Made by a program: the position numbers and the translations under genes | Assembly: GCA_035280025.1 (NCBI GenBank) | Contig: DATEGT010000057.1 | Location: forward strand, 1-10,611 | Length of the DNA stretch: 10,611 nt | From: VBDM01 sp035280025 | GTDB taxonomy: Bacteria; Pseudomonadota; Gammaproteobacteria; Burkholderiales; SG8-39 | Direction of reading: 5' to 3' | The notes under the pieces: model-generated | Told to the model about the DNA's origin: nothing | The model's input: the letters and a program-made list of their open reading frames with translations, nothing else | The model's database searches: none | Shown here: positions 1 to 8,600 of the stretch, one piece after another | How the letters are laid out: each line of letters starts with the position of its first letter | Position numbering within the stretch: position 1 is the first letter of the stretch

Positions 1-2
1 TC

Positions 3-644
3 GCGGGGCTCGCCGCAGCCGCCGGCACGGGCCGCGCGGGCGCGACGCAGATGCTGACCTCGCAGGCGCGGGGGTCCGCGCACGGGCCGGTCGCGATGGG
101 ATCGGCCGGAGGCGGCGCCGGGATGCCTTCGCCCGGCGCGCCGGCGATGGCCGGAATGGGCGCGATGGACCCGGCGATGATGCAGAAAGCGATGGAGATG
201 ATGCAGCAGCAGGGCCGCCAGATGAGCCCCGAGCAGCAGGCGATGATGCAGAAGATGATGGCGCAGATGCAGGGCGCGACGTCGCAGCCGCTGTCGCGCA
301 CCGAGACCGCGGCGGTGTTCGACGAGCTCGCCGACATCGGCATGATCAACGACAAGATGCGCAGCGAGGCCAAGGATTGCATCGCGCTCGCCCCGCCGGG
401 ATCCGGGGATCAGCTCGGCGCCGCCGGCGCCATGCTCAAGAACACCGTGATCCCCGCGGCGCAACAGGCGAAGGAGCGCATGGCCGCCGCGACGCCCGAG
501 GAGCAGCAGCAGCTCGCCGACGGGATGGTCGAGGCGCTGAACTCCGCCTCGCCGGAAGACCGCAAGGCGTTCTTCGACGGCCTCGGACTGGGATTCTTTC
601 CGCCCGCGGTGGTCGAGCAGGTGCGCGCGCGGGTGAAGCCGTGA
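3..644 (+). CDS. Met/Gln-rich hypothetical protein, 5' end outside window
   Basis: I do not recognise this protein. The frame is open from the left edge (position 3) to the TGA at 642-644. The first in-frame ATG is at 51, but no Shine-Dalgarno sequence precedes it. The 16 codons before it (Ala/Gly-rich, almost all ending in G or C) look coding, so the true start probably lies outside the window. Counting from the ATG at 51, residues 1-75 hold 17 methionines, including a Met/Gln stretch at about 43-74 (MQKAMEMMQQQ, then MMQKMMAQMQ). Residues 80-197 are more ordinary and probably helical, with one cysteine (C110), a Glu/Gln patch at 150-154 and an FFDGLGLGFFPP segment near the end. The Ala/Gly-rich upstream residues could belong to a signal peptide, but this cannot be seen here. 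The gene converges on the FN3 lipoprotein gene, with 13 bases between the stops. Coding status is likely; function is unknown. Confidence 0.7.
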   Translation, partial: AGLAAAAGTGRAGATQMLTSQARGSAHGPVAMGSAGGGAGMPSPGAPAMAGMGAMDPAMMQKAMEMMQQQGRQMSPEQQAMMQKMMAQMQGATSQPLSRTETAAVFDELADIGMINDKMRSEAKDCIALAPPGSGDQLGAAGAMLKNTVIPAAQQAKERMAAATPEEQQQLADGMVEALNSASPEDRKAFFDGLGLGFFPPAVVEQVRARVKP

Positions 645-657
645 AGCCGGGGCCCGC

Positions 658-3600
658 CTAGGGCAGCAACCCGAACACGCTCAGCTCGGTCTGCGTTCCG
701 AGGTAGACCCTGCCGTTCGCGACGGTCGGCACCACGAACTTGACCGCGCGGCCGGCGGCGCCCGCGCCGGCCGTCGCGGGGCTGGAGAACAGCTTCGTCA
801 GAGTCGCCGCGTCGTAGGCGAAGAGCACGGCCGGCGCCGATGTCCCGCCGTTGCCGGTGCCGTTCGCATGGCTGTTCACCGCCCACACGATGCCGTTCGT
901 CGCGCCCGAGGACGACACGGCCGGCGACGCTCCCGGATGGCCGAACGTGTCGCCCGCCTGCAGCGGCGGCGTGGCGATGACGGCGTTGGAAATCGTATAC
1001 TTCTTCAGCTTGTCGCCGATCGCGACCACGTAGATGTTCCCCTGCCAGTACGCCGGCGTGGAGAAAATCCCCTGGTCGAGGCAGCCGGAGCTGCAGGACT
1101 TCACCGACACCTCCTGGACGACCTGGTCGGTGCCGTTGAAGCCGCTCATGGCGTTCCGGTCGATCAGGTACAGCACGCCGATCTTGTCCCCGCCGAGGAG
1201 AAGCTGCTGATGCATCGCGGACCCCACGGAGTCCGGCAGCACCACGGCGCCGCCCGAGCCCACGTCCCAGTCGTTCGAATTGAGCAGGCCCTCGTTCGAC
1301 GGCGTGAAGAAATCGAGCACGCTCAATCCGCTCGCGGTGCCGAGCTTCAGGAAGGTGTCGCCGTAGTTCGGGTGAGCGGCGGTGGGGTCGAAGTCCCCGT
1401 TTCCGGTGATCACGTAGATATTCCCGGCCGCATCCGCGGCGGGTCCCGCTCCCGACTGCCAGATCCCGCCGAGACCGCCGTCCGGCGTCGTGTTGAAGAG
1501 GACCGGCGCCTGGCCGAGATTCGACGCGTGGTAGCCGATCACCCAGCCGTGATAGGGCGTGATGTCCCCGTGCGACGCCCAGGCGATGTAGACCATGCCG
1601 TTCAGCAACAGCAGCCCCGGGCGCTGGTTCTCGCGCAACGCGCAGAAAGGCACCCGGCCCGCGCCCGCCGAGCAGCCCGCGCTCTGGTCGCCGGTATCTC
1701 CGCTCCCGGCAACGGTGAGCGTCTCGCCGATTTCCGCCGGGCCGCTGAATTTTTCGGCGCCGTCGACGAGATTCAGCGCGTGCAGGCGCTGGTGGTAGCC
1801 GTCGGATTCGCTGGTCTTGCTCACCACGTAGAGTGTGCCCGTGACCGGATCGATGACCGGCGTGCCCGTGATGCCGATCTTGGTGTTGATGTCTCCCGCC
1901 TCCCCGGTGTCATTGGGATCGACGGGACTGCCGCCGTTCAGCAGGCTGACCTTCCAGCGCTGCACGCACGGCGCGGCGTCCGCGTCGAAGGCGTAGACGC
2001 TGTCGTTCTGGGTGGCGACGAAAACGGTGTTGTGCTTGCCCCCGGCGATCTGCAGGTTCGCGACGTAGAGCGGCTGGGCGTAGAGCTCCGCATCCACGGC
2101 GCAGGAGAACAGCTTGCCGAAGGTCGAGGCGCTCACGTTGCCCGGGGTCAGCGCGTATTCCTGGAGGTTCTGCCCGGTCCGCTGGGAGTCGTAGCGCTGC
2201 GTGAACACGCCGGCGAGATCGGTGACGCCGATGGTCGCGCTCGCCGACTTGCTGGCGTCCGCGACGCTGGTCGCGGTGATGGTGAACGAGCCGGCAACGG
2301 ACGACGAGAACGTCGCGGACGTGGCGCTCGCGCCGGAAAGGGTTCCGCCGGACGAGGTCCAGGTCACGCCCGCGCTTCCGACATCGTTGCTCACGGTGGC
2401 CGCGAGCGCGAGCGTCTGGGACAGGGTCAGCCCTCCCCGCCGCGGCGTGATGCCGACGCTGATCGGGCTCGACGACGGGGTCGACGCGATGGCGACGCTC
2501 GAGTAGCTTCCGAGATTCCCGGCGGCGTCCGCGGCACGCACGCGGTAGGAGTAGGACGTCGAGGCCGCGAGGCCGGTGTTGGCGAACGACGTCGCCGACG
2601 GCGTCGCGATCTCCGCGAAATTCGAGCAGCCCGCGCCCGCGCAGCTTTCGACGTGATAGCCGGTGACGCCGACGTTGTCGGTCGCCGCGGCCCAGGCGAG
2701 ATTGATCTGCGTCGAGGATACCGGGGTTGCCGTCAGGCCGCCCGGTGCGCCCGGCGGCGTGGTGTCCGGCGTCGATGCCGTGGCGACGTTTGAGTAGATT
2801 CCGAGATTCCCGGCGGCGTCGGCCGCGCGCACGCGGTAGGAATACGAGGTGCCCGCCGCAAGCCCGGTGTTGCTGAAGGACGTTCCAGCGGGGGCGGCGA
2901 TCTGGGCGAAGTTCGAGCAGCCGGCGCCGGCGCAGCGCTCCACGCGGTAGCCGCTGACGCCGACATTGTCGGTCGCGGCCGTCCAGGCGAGGTCGATCTG
3001 CGCCTGGGAGAAGGCGGTCGCGGTGAGATTGGCGGGCGCTCCCGGGGGCGTCGCGTCCGGCGTCGATGCCGTGGCGATGTTGGAGTAGCTTCCGAGGTTG
3101 CCCGCGGCGTCGACCGCGCGGACGCGGTACGAGTACGGGGTGCCCGCTGCCAGCCCCGTGTTGCTGAACGAGGTGCCCGAGGGCGCGGCGATCTGCGCGA
3201 AATTCGAGCAGCCCGCGCCCGCGCAGCTCTCCACGCGGTAGCCGGTCACGCCGACGTTGTCGGTCGCCGCAACCCAGGCGAGATTGATCTGCGTCTCGGA
3301 GATGGCCGTCGCCGTCAGGTTCGCCGGCGCCGTCGGGGGCGTCGTGTCCGGAGTCGATGCCGCGGCGATGTTGGAGTAGGGTCCGAGATTTCCGGCGGCG
3401 TCTACCGCGCGCACGCGGTACGAGTGGGAGCTGCCCGCCGCCAGCCCCGTGTTGCTGAACGCGGCGCCCGCGGGCGCGGCGATCTGCACGAAGTTCGAGC
3501 AGCCCGCGCCGGAGCAGCTCTCCACGCGGTAGCCGGCGACTCCGACGTTGTCGGTCGCCGCGCTCCAGGCGAGATCGATCTGCGTCTGGGAGGACGCGGT

Positions 3601-4680
3601 CGCCGTGAGGTTCGAGGGCGCGCCAGGGGGCGTCGTGTCCGGAGTCGATGCCGTGGCGATGTTGGAATAGCTTCCCAGGTTTCCCGCGGCGTCGACCGCG
3701 CGCACGCGGTAGGAGTAGCTGTTCCCCGGCGTCAGTCCGGTGCTGCCGAACGACGTCCCCGCGGGCGCCGCGATCTGCGCGAAGTTCGAGCAGCCCGCGC
3801 CCGCGCAGCTCTCCAGGCGGTAGCCCGTCACCCCGACGTTGTCGGTCGCCGCCGCCCAGGCGAGGTTGATTTGCGTCGACGAGGCCGCGGTGGCGGTGAG
3901 CCCGGAGGGAGCGCTCGGGGGCGTCGTGTCCGGCGGGGGCGGCGGCGCGGCGTTCGTCGATGCCGTCGCGATGGCGGAGTAGCTTCCCAGGTTGCCCGCC
4001 GCGTCCACCGCCCGCACCCGGTACGAGTAGGCGGTGGCCGCCGCGAGGCCCGTGTTGCCGAACGAGGTGCCCGTCGGGGTCGCGATCGGCGTGAAGCTCG
4101 AGCAGCCCGCGCCGGCGCAGCTCTCCAGGCTGTAGCCCGTGACGCCGACGTTGTCGGTCGCCGCGCTCCAGCCGAGGTCGATCTCGGAAGCAGAAGCGGC
4201 GGTGGCGGTGAGGCTCGCGGGCGCGCTCGGCGGCGTCGTGTCCGGAGGCGGCGGCGCGGCCGGCGTCGAAGCCGCGGCGACGCTGGAATAGCTTCCGAGA
4301 TTTCCGGTCGCATCGACGGCGCGCACGCGGTAGGAGTACGAGGTGGACGCCGCGAGGCCCGTGTTGCTGAACGAGGTGCCCGCGGGCGCCGCGATCTGCA
4401 CGAAGTTCGAGCAGCCCGCGCCCGCGCAGCTTTCCAGGCGGTAGCCCGTCACTCCGACGTCGTCGGTCGCCGCGGTCCAGGCGAGGTCGATCTCCGCGAA
4501 GGACGCCGGAGTGGCCGTGAGGCCGGCCGGCGCGCTCGGCGCCGTCGTATCCTGAGCGGAAGGCTGCTCCGCACCGACGGTCACCGTCGAGGTCTTCTGG
4601 CAGCCCGCCAGAGCGAGGATCGTTGCGAGGCAGAGGCGGCCGAGATGCGGTCTCGCCTCGAAGACGATGTTCAATCGCAC
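658..4680 (-). CDS. Lipoprotein with seven FN3 repeats, Ig-like domain and quinoprotein-like beta-propeller
   Basis: This is a 1340-residue predicted surface or periplasmic lipoprotein. It starts at GTG, chosen because AGGAG lies five bases upstream. Residues 10-27 form a signal peptide ending in the lipobox LALAGC, with C27 the likely lipidated cysteine; Q28 after it is compatible with outer-membrane sorting. Seven FN3 domains cover residues 44-735. Each begins DTTPP or a close variant and ends near ASTP. Domains 1 and 2 are followed by Pro-rich linkers (AAPPPP). Every FN3 unit has a CX4C pair (CAGAGC or CSGAGC). Residues 739-822 resemble a bacterial Ig-like (BIG2-type) domain. Residues 825-1340 resemble a PQQ-like beta-propeller, with blade motifs such as VFVATQNDSVYAFDAD and LFAYDAATL. 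Proteins with this C-terminal domain are usually annotated as quinoprotein-like; I see no basis for claiming PQQ binding or dehydrogenase activity. FN3 and Ig repeats suggest an extended stalk presenting the propeller for adhesion or polymer binding, which is inference. Confidence 0.9.
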   Translation of the reverse strand: MRLNIVFEARPHLGRLCLATILALAGCQKTSTVTVGAEQPSAQDTTAPSAPAGLTATPASFAEIDLAWTAATDDVGVTGYRLESCAGAGCSNFVQIAAPAGTSFSNTGLAASTSYSYRVRAVDATGNLGSYSSVAAASTPAAPPPPDTTPPSAPASLTATAASASEIDLGWSAATDNVGVTGYSLESCAGAGCSSFTPIATPTGTSFGNTGLAAATAYSYRVRAVDAAGNLGSYSAIATASTNAAPPPPPDTTPPSAPSGLTATAASSTQINLAWAAATDNVGVTGYRLESCAGAGCSNFAQIAAPAGTSFGSTGLTPGNSYSYRVRAVDAAGNLGSYSNIATASTPDTTPPGAPSNLTATASSQTQIDLAWSAATDNVGVAGYRVESCSGAGCSNFVQIAAPAGAAFSNTGLAAGSSHSYRVRAVDAAGNLGPYSNIAAASTPDTTPPTAPANLTATAISETQINLAWVAATDNVGVTGYRVESCAGAGCSNFAQIAAPSGTSFSNTGLAAGTPYSYRVRAVDAAGNLGSYSNIATASTPDATPPGAPANLTATAFSQAQIDLAWTAATDNVGVSGYRVERCAGAGCSNFAQIAAPAGTSFSNTGLAAGTSYSYRVRAADAAGNLGIYSNVATASTPDTTPPGAPGGLTATPVSSTQINLAWAAATDNVGVTGYHVESCAGAGCSNFAEIATPSATSFANTGLAASTSYSYRVRAADAAGNLGSYSSVAIASTPSSSPISVGITPRRGGLTLSQTLALAATVSNDVGSAGVTWTSSGGTLSGASATSATFSSSVAGSFTITATSVADASKSASATIGVTDLAGVFTQRYDSQRTGQNLQEYALTPGNVSASTFGKLFSCAVDAELYAQPLYVANLQIAGGKHNTVFVATQNDSVYAFDADAAPCVQRWKVSLLNGGSPVDPNDTGEAGDINTKIGITGTPVIDPVTGTLYVVSKTSESDGYHQRLHALNLVDGAEKFSGPAEIGETLTVAGSGDTGDQSAGCSAGAGRVPFCALRENQRPGLLLLNGMVYIAWASHGDITPYHGWVIGYHASNLGQAPVLFNTTPDGGLGGIWQSGAGPAADAAGNIYVITGNGDFDPTAAHPNYGDTFLKLGTASGLSVLDFFTPSNEGLLNSNDWDVGSGGAVVLPDSVGSAMHQQLLLGGDKIGVLYLIDRNAMSGFNGTDQVVQEVSVKSCSSGCLDQGIFSTPAYWQGNIYVVAIGDKLKKYTISNAVIATPPLQAGDTFGHPGASPAVSSSGATNGIVWAVNSHANGTGNGGTSAPAVLFAYDAATLTKLFSSPATAGAGAAGRAVKFVVPTVANGRVYLGTQTELSVFGLLP
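2476..4551 (-). repeat. Tandem array of seven FN3-encoding units
   Basis: Seven in-frame tandem units lie inside the lipoprotein gene. In reading order they occupy 4551-4243, 4242-3931, 3930-3640, 3639-3349, 3348-3058, 3057-2767 and 2766-2476. The last five are each exactly 291 bases (97 codons). The first two are longer only because of Pro-rich linkers of 6 and 7 codons. Units 3 and 5 match at about 83 of 97 residues when aligned by eye without gaps. Recurrent landmarks are DTTPP at the start, AATDNVGVTGY, the CAGAGCSNF cysteine pair, YSYRVRAVDAAGNLG and the ASTP end. The constant length and high identity imply tandem duplication with continued homogenisation, so the copy number may vary between strains and may be miscounted in short-read assemblies. 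Confidence 0.95.
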
Positions 4681-4685
4681 GGCTT

Positions 4686-4694
4686 CTCCTCTCC
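4686..4694 (-). promoter_or_regulatory. Ribosome binding site of the FN3 lipoprotein gene
   Basis: Read on the minus strand, GGAGAGGAG is followed by AAGCC and then the GTG start at 4680. The purine-rich core at a five-base spacing is the reason for accepting the GTG as the start, and it puts a typical lipoprotein signal peptide at the N terminus. Confidence 0.7.
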
Positions 4695-4808
4695 CCCGGG
4701 CGCAAAGCTACCACGGAAGCCATCGCGCAACCACCGCGACGGCGCCGGGAGTGGACGGCCGCGTCTACTCTGTCACGTTTCCTTGACGCGAGCTTCACGC
4801 GCGGCAAC

Positions 4809-4843
4809 TGTCGCCGGGAAGCGACACGCCGAATTTCATCGGC
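4809..4843 (-). terminator. Two adjacent hairpins downstream of the epimerase gene
   Basis: Two perfect inverted repeats lie 26 to 60 bases past the epimerase stop. The first (4828-4843) pairs GCCGA with TCGGC around a six-base loop. The second (4809-4826) pairs TGTCGC with GCGACA around a six-base loop. Neither is followed by a T-tract on the minus strand, so a classical intrinsic terminator is not shown. They could help stop transcription, or stabilise the 3' end of the transcript, before the lipoprotein gene. Short stems also arise by chance in GC-rich DNA. Confidence 0.3.
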
Positions 4844-4868
4844 AAGGAAGCGCGACGCGGGACCCGGC

Positions 4869-5612
4869 CTATTTCACGGGCGCATCCGGCGCGAGCCGGA
4901 AATCCGGGCTCCAGCCGAGCAGGCGCCGGGCTTTCTCGCAGGACACGAGGCCCTTCTCCTCGGCGATGTTGAAGACTCCGGTCTGCGCGGCATCGACCGC
5001 AAGCAGCGCCGCCCGCGCGGCGGCGTCCACGTGGACCGGGACGCGGCCCCCTTGCGCCGTGTTCCAGGTTCCCGGCCCGTAGAGCTGGCCGTAGCGCAGC
5101 ACCACGCCCACGAGCGGCGGCGATTCGAGCGTCAGGCGCTCGAGCGCGACGACGCCGGCGAGGCTGATCGCCGCGGCGCCCGTGGCGTCGCGATCGAGCG
5201 GATCGCCTTCCGCGTGCGGCTCCGGCCCCTTCGCGTACATCCAGGCGATGCTCTGCGCGACGAACCGGCGCGCGCCGCAGGCGATCGCGGCCACGACCAG
5301 GTTGCGCGTGCCCTCCTTCCGGAGGCGCGCGTTCGCCTCGAGCACGCTGCCGGGGATCGGTCCGGAAGCGACCTTGGCGAGATCGGTCAGCTGGTGGATC
5401 ACCGCCTCGGGGCGCGCCACTTTCACGGCCACCGACAGGGCGTCCCGGTCGAACACGTCGACGACCACCGGGGTCGCGCCCGCCGCCTCGAGCGCCGCGG
5501 CCCGTTCCTTCGAGCGCGTCGTGCCCCAGACCTCGTGGCCGGCGCGGACGAGCTGCGGGACGAGGCTTCTTCCGACCGCGCCGGCGGCCCCGGCGAGAAA
5601 GATCCGCGCCAT
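4869..5612 (-). CDS. NAD(P)-dependent epimerase/dehydratase family (extended SDR-like) protein
   Basis: This 247-residue protein starts at the ATG 11 bases after the GGDEF-EAL stop codon. The N terminus (MARIFLAGAAGAVGRSL) has the Rossmann glycine pattern GAAGAVG at residues 8-14, which binds the dinucleotide. Other landmarks usual in atypical extended short-chain dehydrogenases are VIHQLTDL (71-78), NARLRKEGTRNLV (94-106), FVAQSIAWMYAKGPEP (117-132), LRYGQLYGPGT (172-182) and HVDAAARAALLA (194-205), then a C-terminal GVFNIAE (212-218). The classical YxxxK pair is not obvious; WMYAKG around 124-129 occupies roughly that region. This type is commonly annotated as NAD-dependent epimerase/dehydratase, and the substrate is unknown. 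No clear Shine-Dalgarno sequence precedes the ATG (the sequence there is GCGCCCCCG), so translation may depend on coupling with the upstream gene. The open frame continues upstream into the neighbouring gene, but that extension is an Arg-rich shadow. Confidence 0.88.
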   Translation of the reverse strand: MARIFLAGAAGAVGRSLVPQLVRAGHEVWGTTRSKERAAALEAAGATPVVVDVFDRDALSVAVKVARPEAVIHQLTDLAKVASGPIPGSVLEANARLRKEGTRNLVVAAIACGARRFVAQSIAWMYAKGPEPHAEGDPLDRDATGAAAISLAGVVALERLTLESPPLVGVVLRYGQLYGPGTWNTAQGGRVPVHVDAAARAALLAVDAAQTGVFNIAEEKGLVSCEKARRLLGWSPDFRLAPDAPVK

Positions 5613-5623
5613 CGGGGGCGCGG

Positions 5624-8600
5624 CTAGGCGCGCCTGAGCTGCGCGCCGCCCTTGCGCCCGTTGCGCGGCAGGGCGAGCTTGCGTCCGTCTCGCAGCATCT
5701 TTCCGCATTCCTCCGCGCCGGTGGGCGTGGCGAACAGGTAGCCCTGCATCTCGTCGCAGCCGTTCACCTTCAGGAAGGAGAGCTGGTCGACGGTCTCGAC
5801 GCCCTCGGCGACCACCTTGAGCCTCAGGTTCTGAGCGAGGTGGATGATCGCGCGCGTCAGCGTCGCGCCGTTGGCGTCGGTCGATATGTCGTGGACGAAG
5901 CTGCGGTCGATCTTCAGCGTGTCGATCGGGAAGCGCTTGAGGTATCCCAGGCTCGAGTACCCGGTGCCGAAGTCGTCCATCGAAAGCTTGACGCCGGACT
6001 CCTTCAGGCGCGCGAGCGTGCGTGCGGCTCCCTCGGGGTCGTGCATCAGCAGCGACTCGGTGATCTCGAACTCGATCAGCTCGGGGTCCACGCCCATCTC
6101 GCCCAGCACCTTGTGCACCGCGTCGCTCAGGTTCTTCTGCTCGAACTGCCGCGCCGAGAGGTTCACCGAGACCGGCGGCACCTTCAGGCCTTCCGTCTGC
6201 CACGCCCTGATCTGCGCGCAGGCCGAGCGCAGGACCCATTCGCCGACGGGGACGATCAGGCCCGTATCCTCGAGCACCGGGATGAACTCGGCAGGCGGCA
6301 CCAGCCCCTTCTCCGGACGCTGCCATCGCAGCAGCGCCTCGAAGCCGCAGATCTTCCCGGTGGCGAGATGAGCCTTGGGCTGGAACACGAGCCGGAACTC
6401 GCCGCGCTCGAGCGCCCGGCGCAGCGAAGCTTCCATCTGCACGCGGTGCAGCGCCCGCTGGTTCATGTCGCGCGTGAAGTACTGGTAGTTGTTGCGCCCC
6501 TGCTCCTTCGCGCGGTACATCGCCGCATCGGCGCTCATGATGAGCGCCTCGGCGCTGTCGCTGTCCGCCGGGTACAGCGTGATGCCGATGCTCGCGGAGA
6601 CGTAGGTCTCCTTGCCGTCGAGATCGAAAGGCTGCCGGAGGACGTCGATGATCTTCTGCGCGACCAGCCCCGCGTCGGAGGGTATCGACAGCTCGGAGAG
6701 GATCGCGGCGAACTCGTCGCCTCCGAGCCGGCCCACCGTGTCGCTGCCGCGGATGCATCCCCGCAGGCGCTCGGCCGCCAGCTTCAGCAGCTTGTCGCCC
6801 GCGCTGTGCCCCTGCGTGTCGTTCACCAGCTTGAAGCGGTCCAGGTCGATGAACAGCACCGCCATCGGCCAGTCGTTGCGCCTGGCGAGCGCCATCGCCT
6901 GCACCAGGCGGTCCTGGAAGAGATTGCGGTTGGGGAGGCCGGTGAGCGCGTCGAACTGCGCCAGGTATGCGACCTTCTCCTCGATCGCCAGCCTCGCGCG
7001 GATGTCGCGCGAGATCGCGGCGATGATGTGCGTGTTCCCCGAGCGCAGCACGTGCCGCGTCGATTCGAACGGCAGCTTGGTGCCGTCCTTGCACGTGTAC
7101 TGGCTCTTCATCCCGCTGGGCACCATGTCCACTTCGCCGGCGGGGCGCGCGATCAGCGCGTCGTAGTCGCGCTCCAGCTCCTCGCGCGGCACCGGAAGCA
7201 CGTCCTGCGGCCCCATCTTGAGCAGCTCTTCCCTCGTGTATCCGAGCAGGCGGCACGCGGTCTCGTTCACGTCGACGAAGCGCATGCTCGCGCGGTCGAT
7301 GAGGACGATCATGTCGGCGGAGTTGTCCATGGCGACGCGGAAGCGCCGCAGGTCCTCCTCGGTGCGGCGGCGCTCGGTGACGTCCCGCACCACCGCGATG
7401 ATCAGGTAGTTTCCGTGCGACTGGATCGCGCGGCGGAACGCCTCCACCGGGAAGCTGTGGCCGTCCTTGTGCTGGTACCAGCCGTCGACGGTGTCGCCCT
7501 CCCCGCCCGCGATGAGATTCCGGTAGACCGCGGCCAGCTCCTCGCGCGGCACGCCGATGATTTCCTGCGGGGTACGCGCGAGCAGCTCTTCGCGGGTATA
7601 GCCCAGCTTGCGGCACGCGGTGTCGTTGAGGTCGATCACGCTCATGCGCACCGGATCGATGAGCCAGATCATGTCCTCGGAGGCGTTCATGGCCGCGCGG
7701 AAGCGGCGCAGCTCGTCCTCGCCCTCCTGGCGGCTCAGGAACTGGCCGAGCGTGTTGCCGATGACGCGCACCGCCTGCAGCAGGCGCGCGTCGGGCTCAC
7801 GCACCTCGCGGCTGTTGAACGCCATGACGCCCAGCGGCTTTCCCTGGAACGCGACCGGGAAGAAGAACGCCCCGTGCATTCCCGCGGCGGCGCCGAAGCC
7901 CCTGCGCTCGACCCGCGGATCGGTGTCGGTGTCCGCGGACCATTGGGGCTCGCGCAGCTTGAACGTCCAGCCCACGAGGCCGCGCCCCGGCGTGTAGGTC
8001 AGCTCGCGCGACCGGGCGATGAAGCCGTCCATGCGCTCCCCGGGCTTGCTCCAGAATTCGTGGAAGTGGAGCACGCCCTCGGCCTCGTCCCAGCGGAAGA
8101 AGCGCGCGCAATCCCAGTCCTCGGTCTCGCAGATCGGCCGCATCACCGCCTTCAGCCCCTCGGACGCGCTGCGGGCGTCGGCCAGGGCGCGCGCGACCGC
8201 GTGCTCGAGCTTGAGCAGGGTCTCGTCGCGCTTGCGCGCGGTGATGTCCTTTCCGATCCCGCGGTATCCCGTGAATGCGCCGGATTCGTCGAACACCGGC
8301 TCGCCGCTGACGCTGACCCAGACCTTGCGGCCGGACTCGTCCAGCCTGCACAGCTCGAGGTCCTGGAAGGGCTTGCGCGCGTCGAGCACCGCGCGGTGGT
8401 CCGCCCAGTCCGCCTCGCTCATGTTGGTGTACTCGAAATCCCAGCGCCGCTTGCCGATCGCCTCGCCGCGCCGCATCGCCATCCAGCTGGGCCCGCCGCC
8501 GGAGGCGGAGATGAAGCGGTACTCCGTGTCCTGCTCCCAGTACATGTCCGAGGCGAGCCCGGTGAGGCCGCGGAAGCGCGCCTCGCTCCGGCCCAGCGCG

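Larger units (their letters stand above)
4681..4868. other. Intergenic region between the epimerase and FN3 lipoprotein genes
   Basis: This 188-base gap holds the paired hairpins on the epimerase side and the ribosome binding site on the lipoprotein side. I looked for -35/-10 pairs reading toward the lipoprotein gene and found none I would call. The hexamer TTGCGC occurs twice on the minus strand, at 4730-4735 and 4705-4710, without a convincing -10 partner. The size of the gap leaves room for a separate promoter. Confidence 0.5.

Noticed and set aside
645..657. Shared bidirectional terminator between the convergent genes
   Set aside because: Only 13 bases separate the stops, and the GGGCCC palindrome there is too short to call a terminator.
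868..2793. Long plus-strand open frame antisense to the propeller region
   Set aside because: Its translation is Arg/Ala/Val-rich with no domain pattern. The minus strand encodes recognisable FN3, Ig-like and propeller domains. Long antisense frames are expected at this GC content.
2476..4551. Regular repeats as a CRISPR array or satellite
   Set aside because: The period is 291 bases, in frame, and each unit encodes a complete FN3 domain with no spacer structure.
1910..4807. Long minus-strand frame overlapping the lipoprotein gene
   Set aside because: It is an alternate-frame shadow of the FN3 repeats and is extremely Arg-rich. The overlapping frame has a signal peptide, ribosome binding site and clear domains.
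3424..5082. Long plus-strand open frame antisense to the FN3 array
   Set aside because: It is a repetitive Arg/Gly/Ala-rich mirror of the FN3 repeats and carries no features of its own.
5613..7616. Upstream extension of the epimerase frame, suggesting a fusion protein
   Set aside because: The extension overlaps the GGDEF-EAL gene in another frame and is Arg-rich without domains. The Rossmann fold begins exactly at the ATG at 5612.
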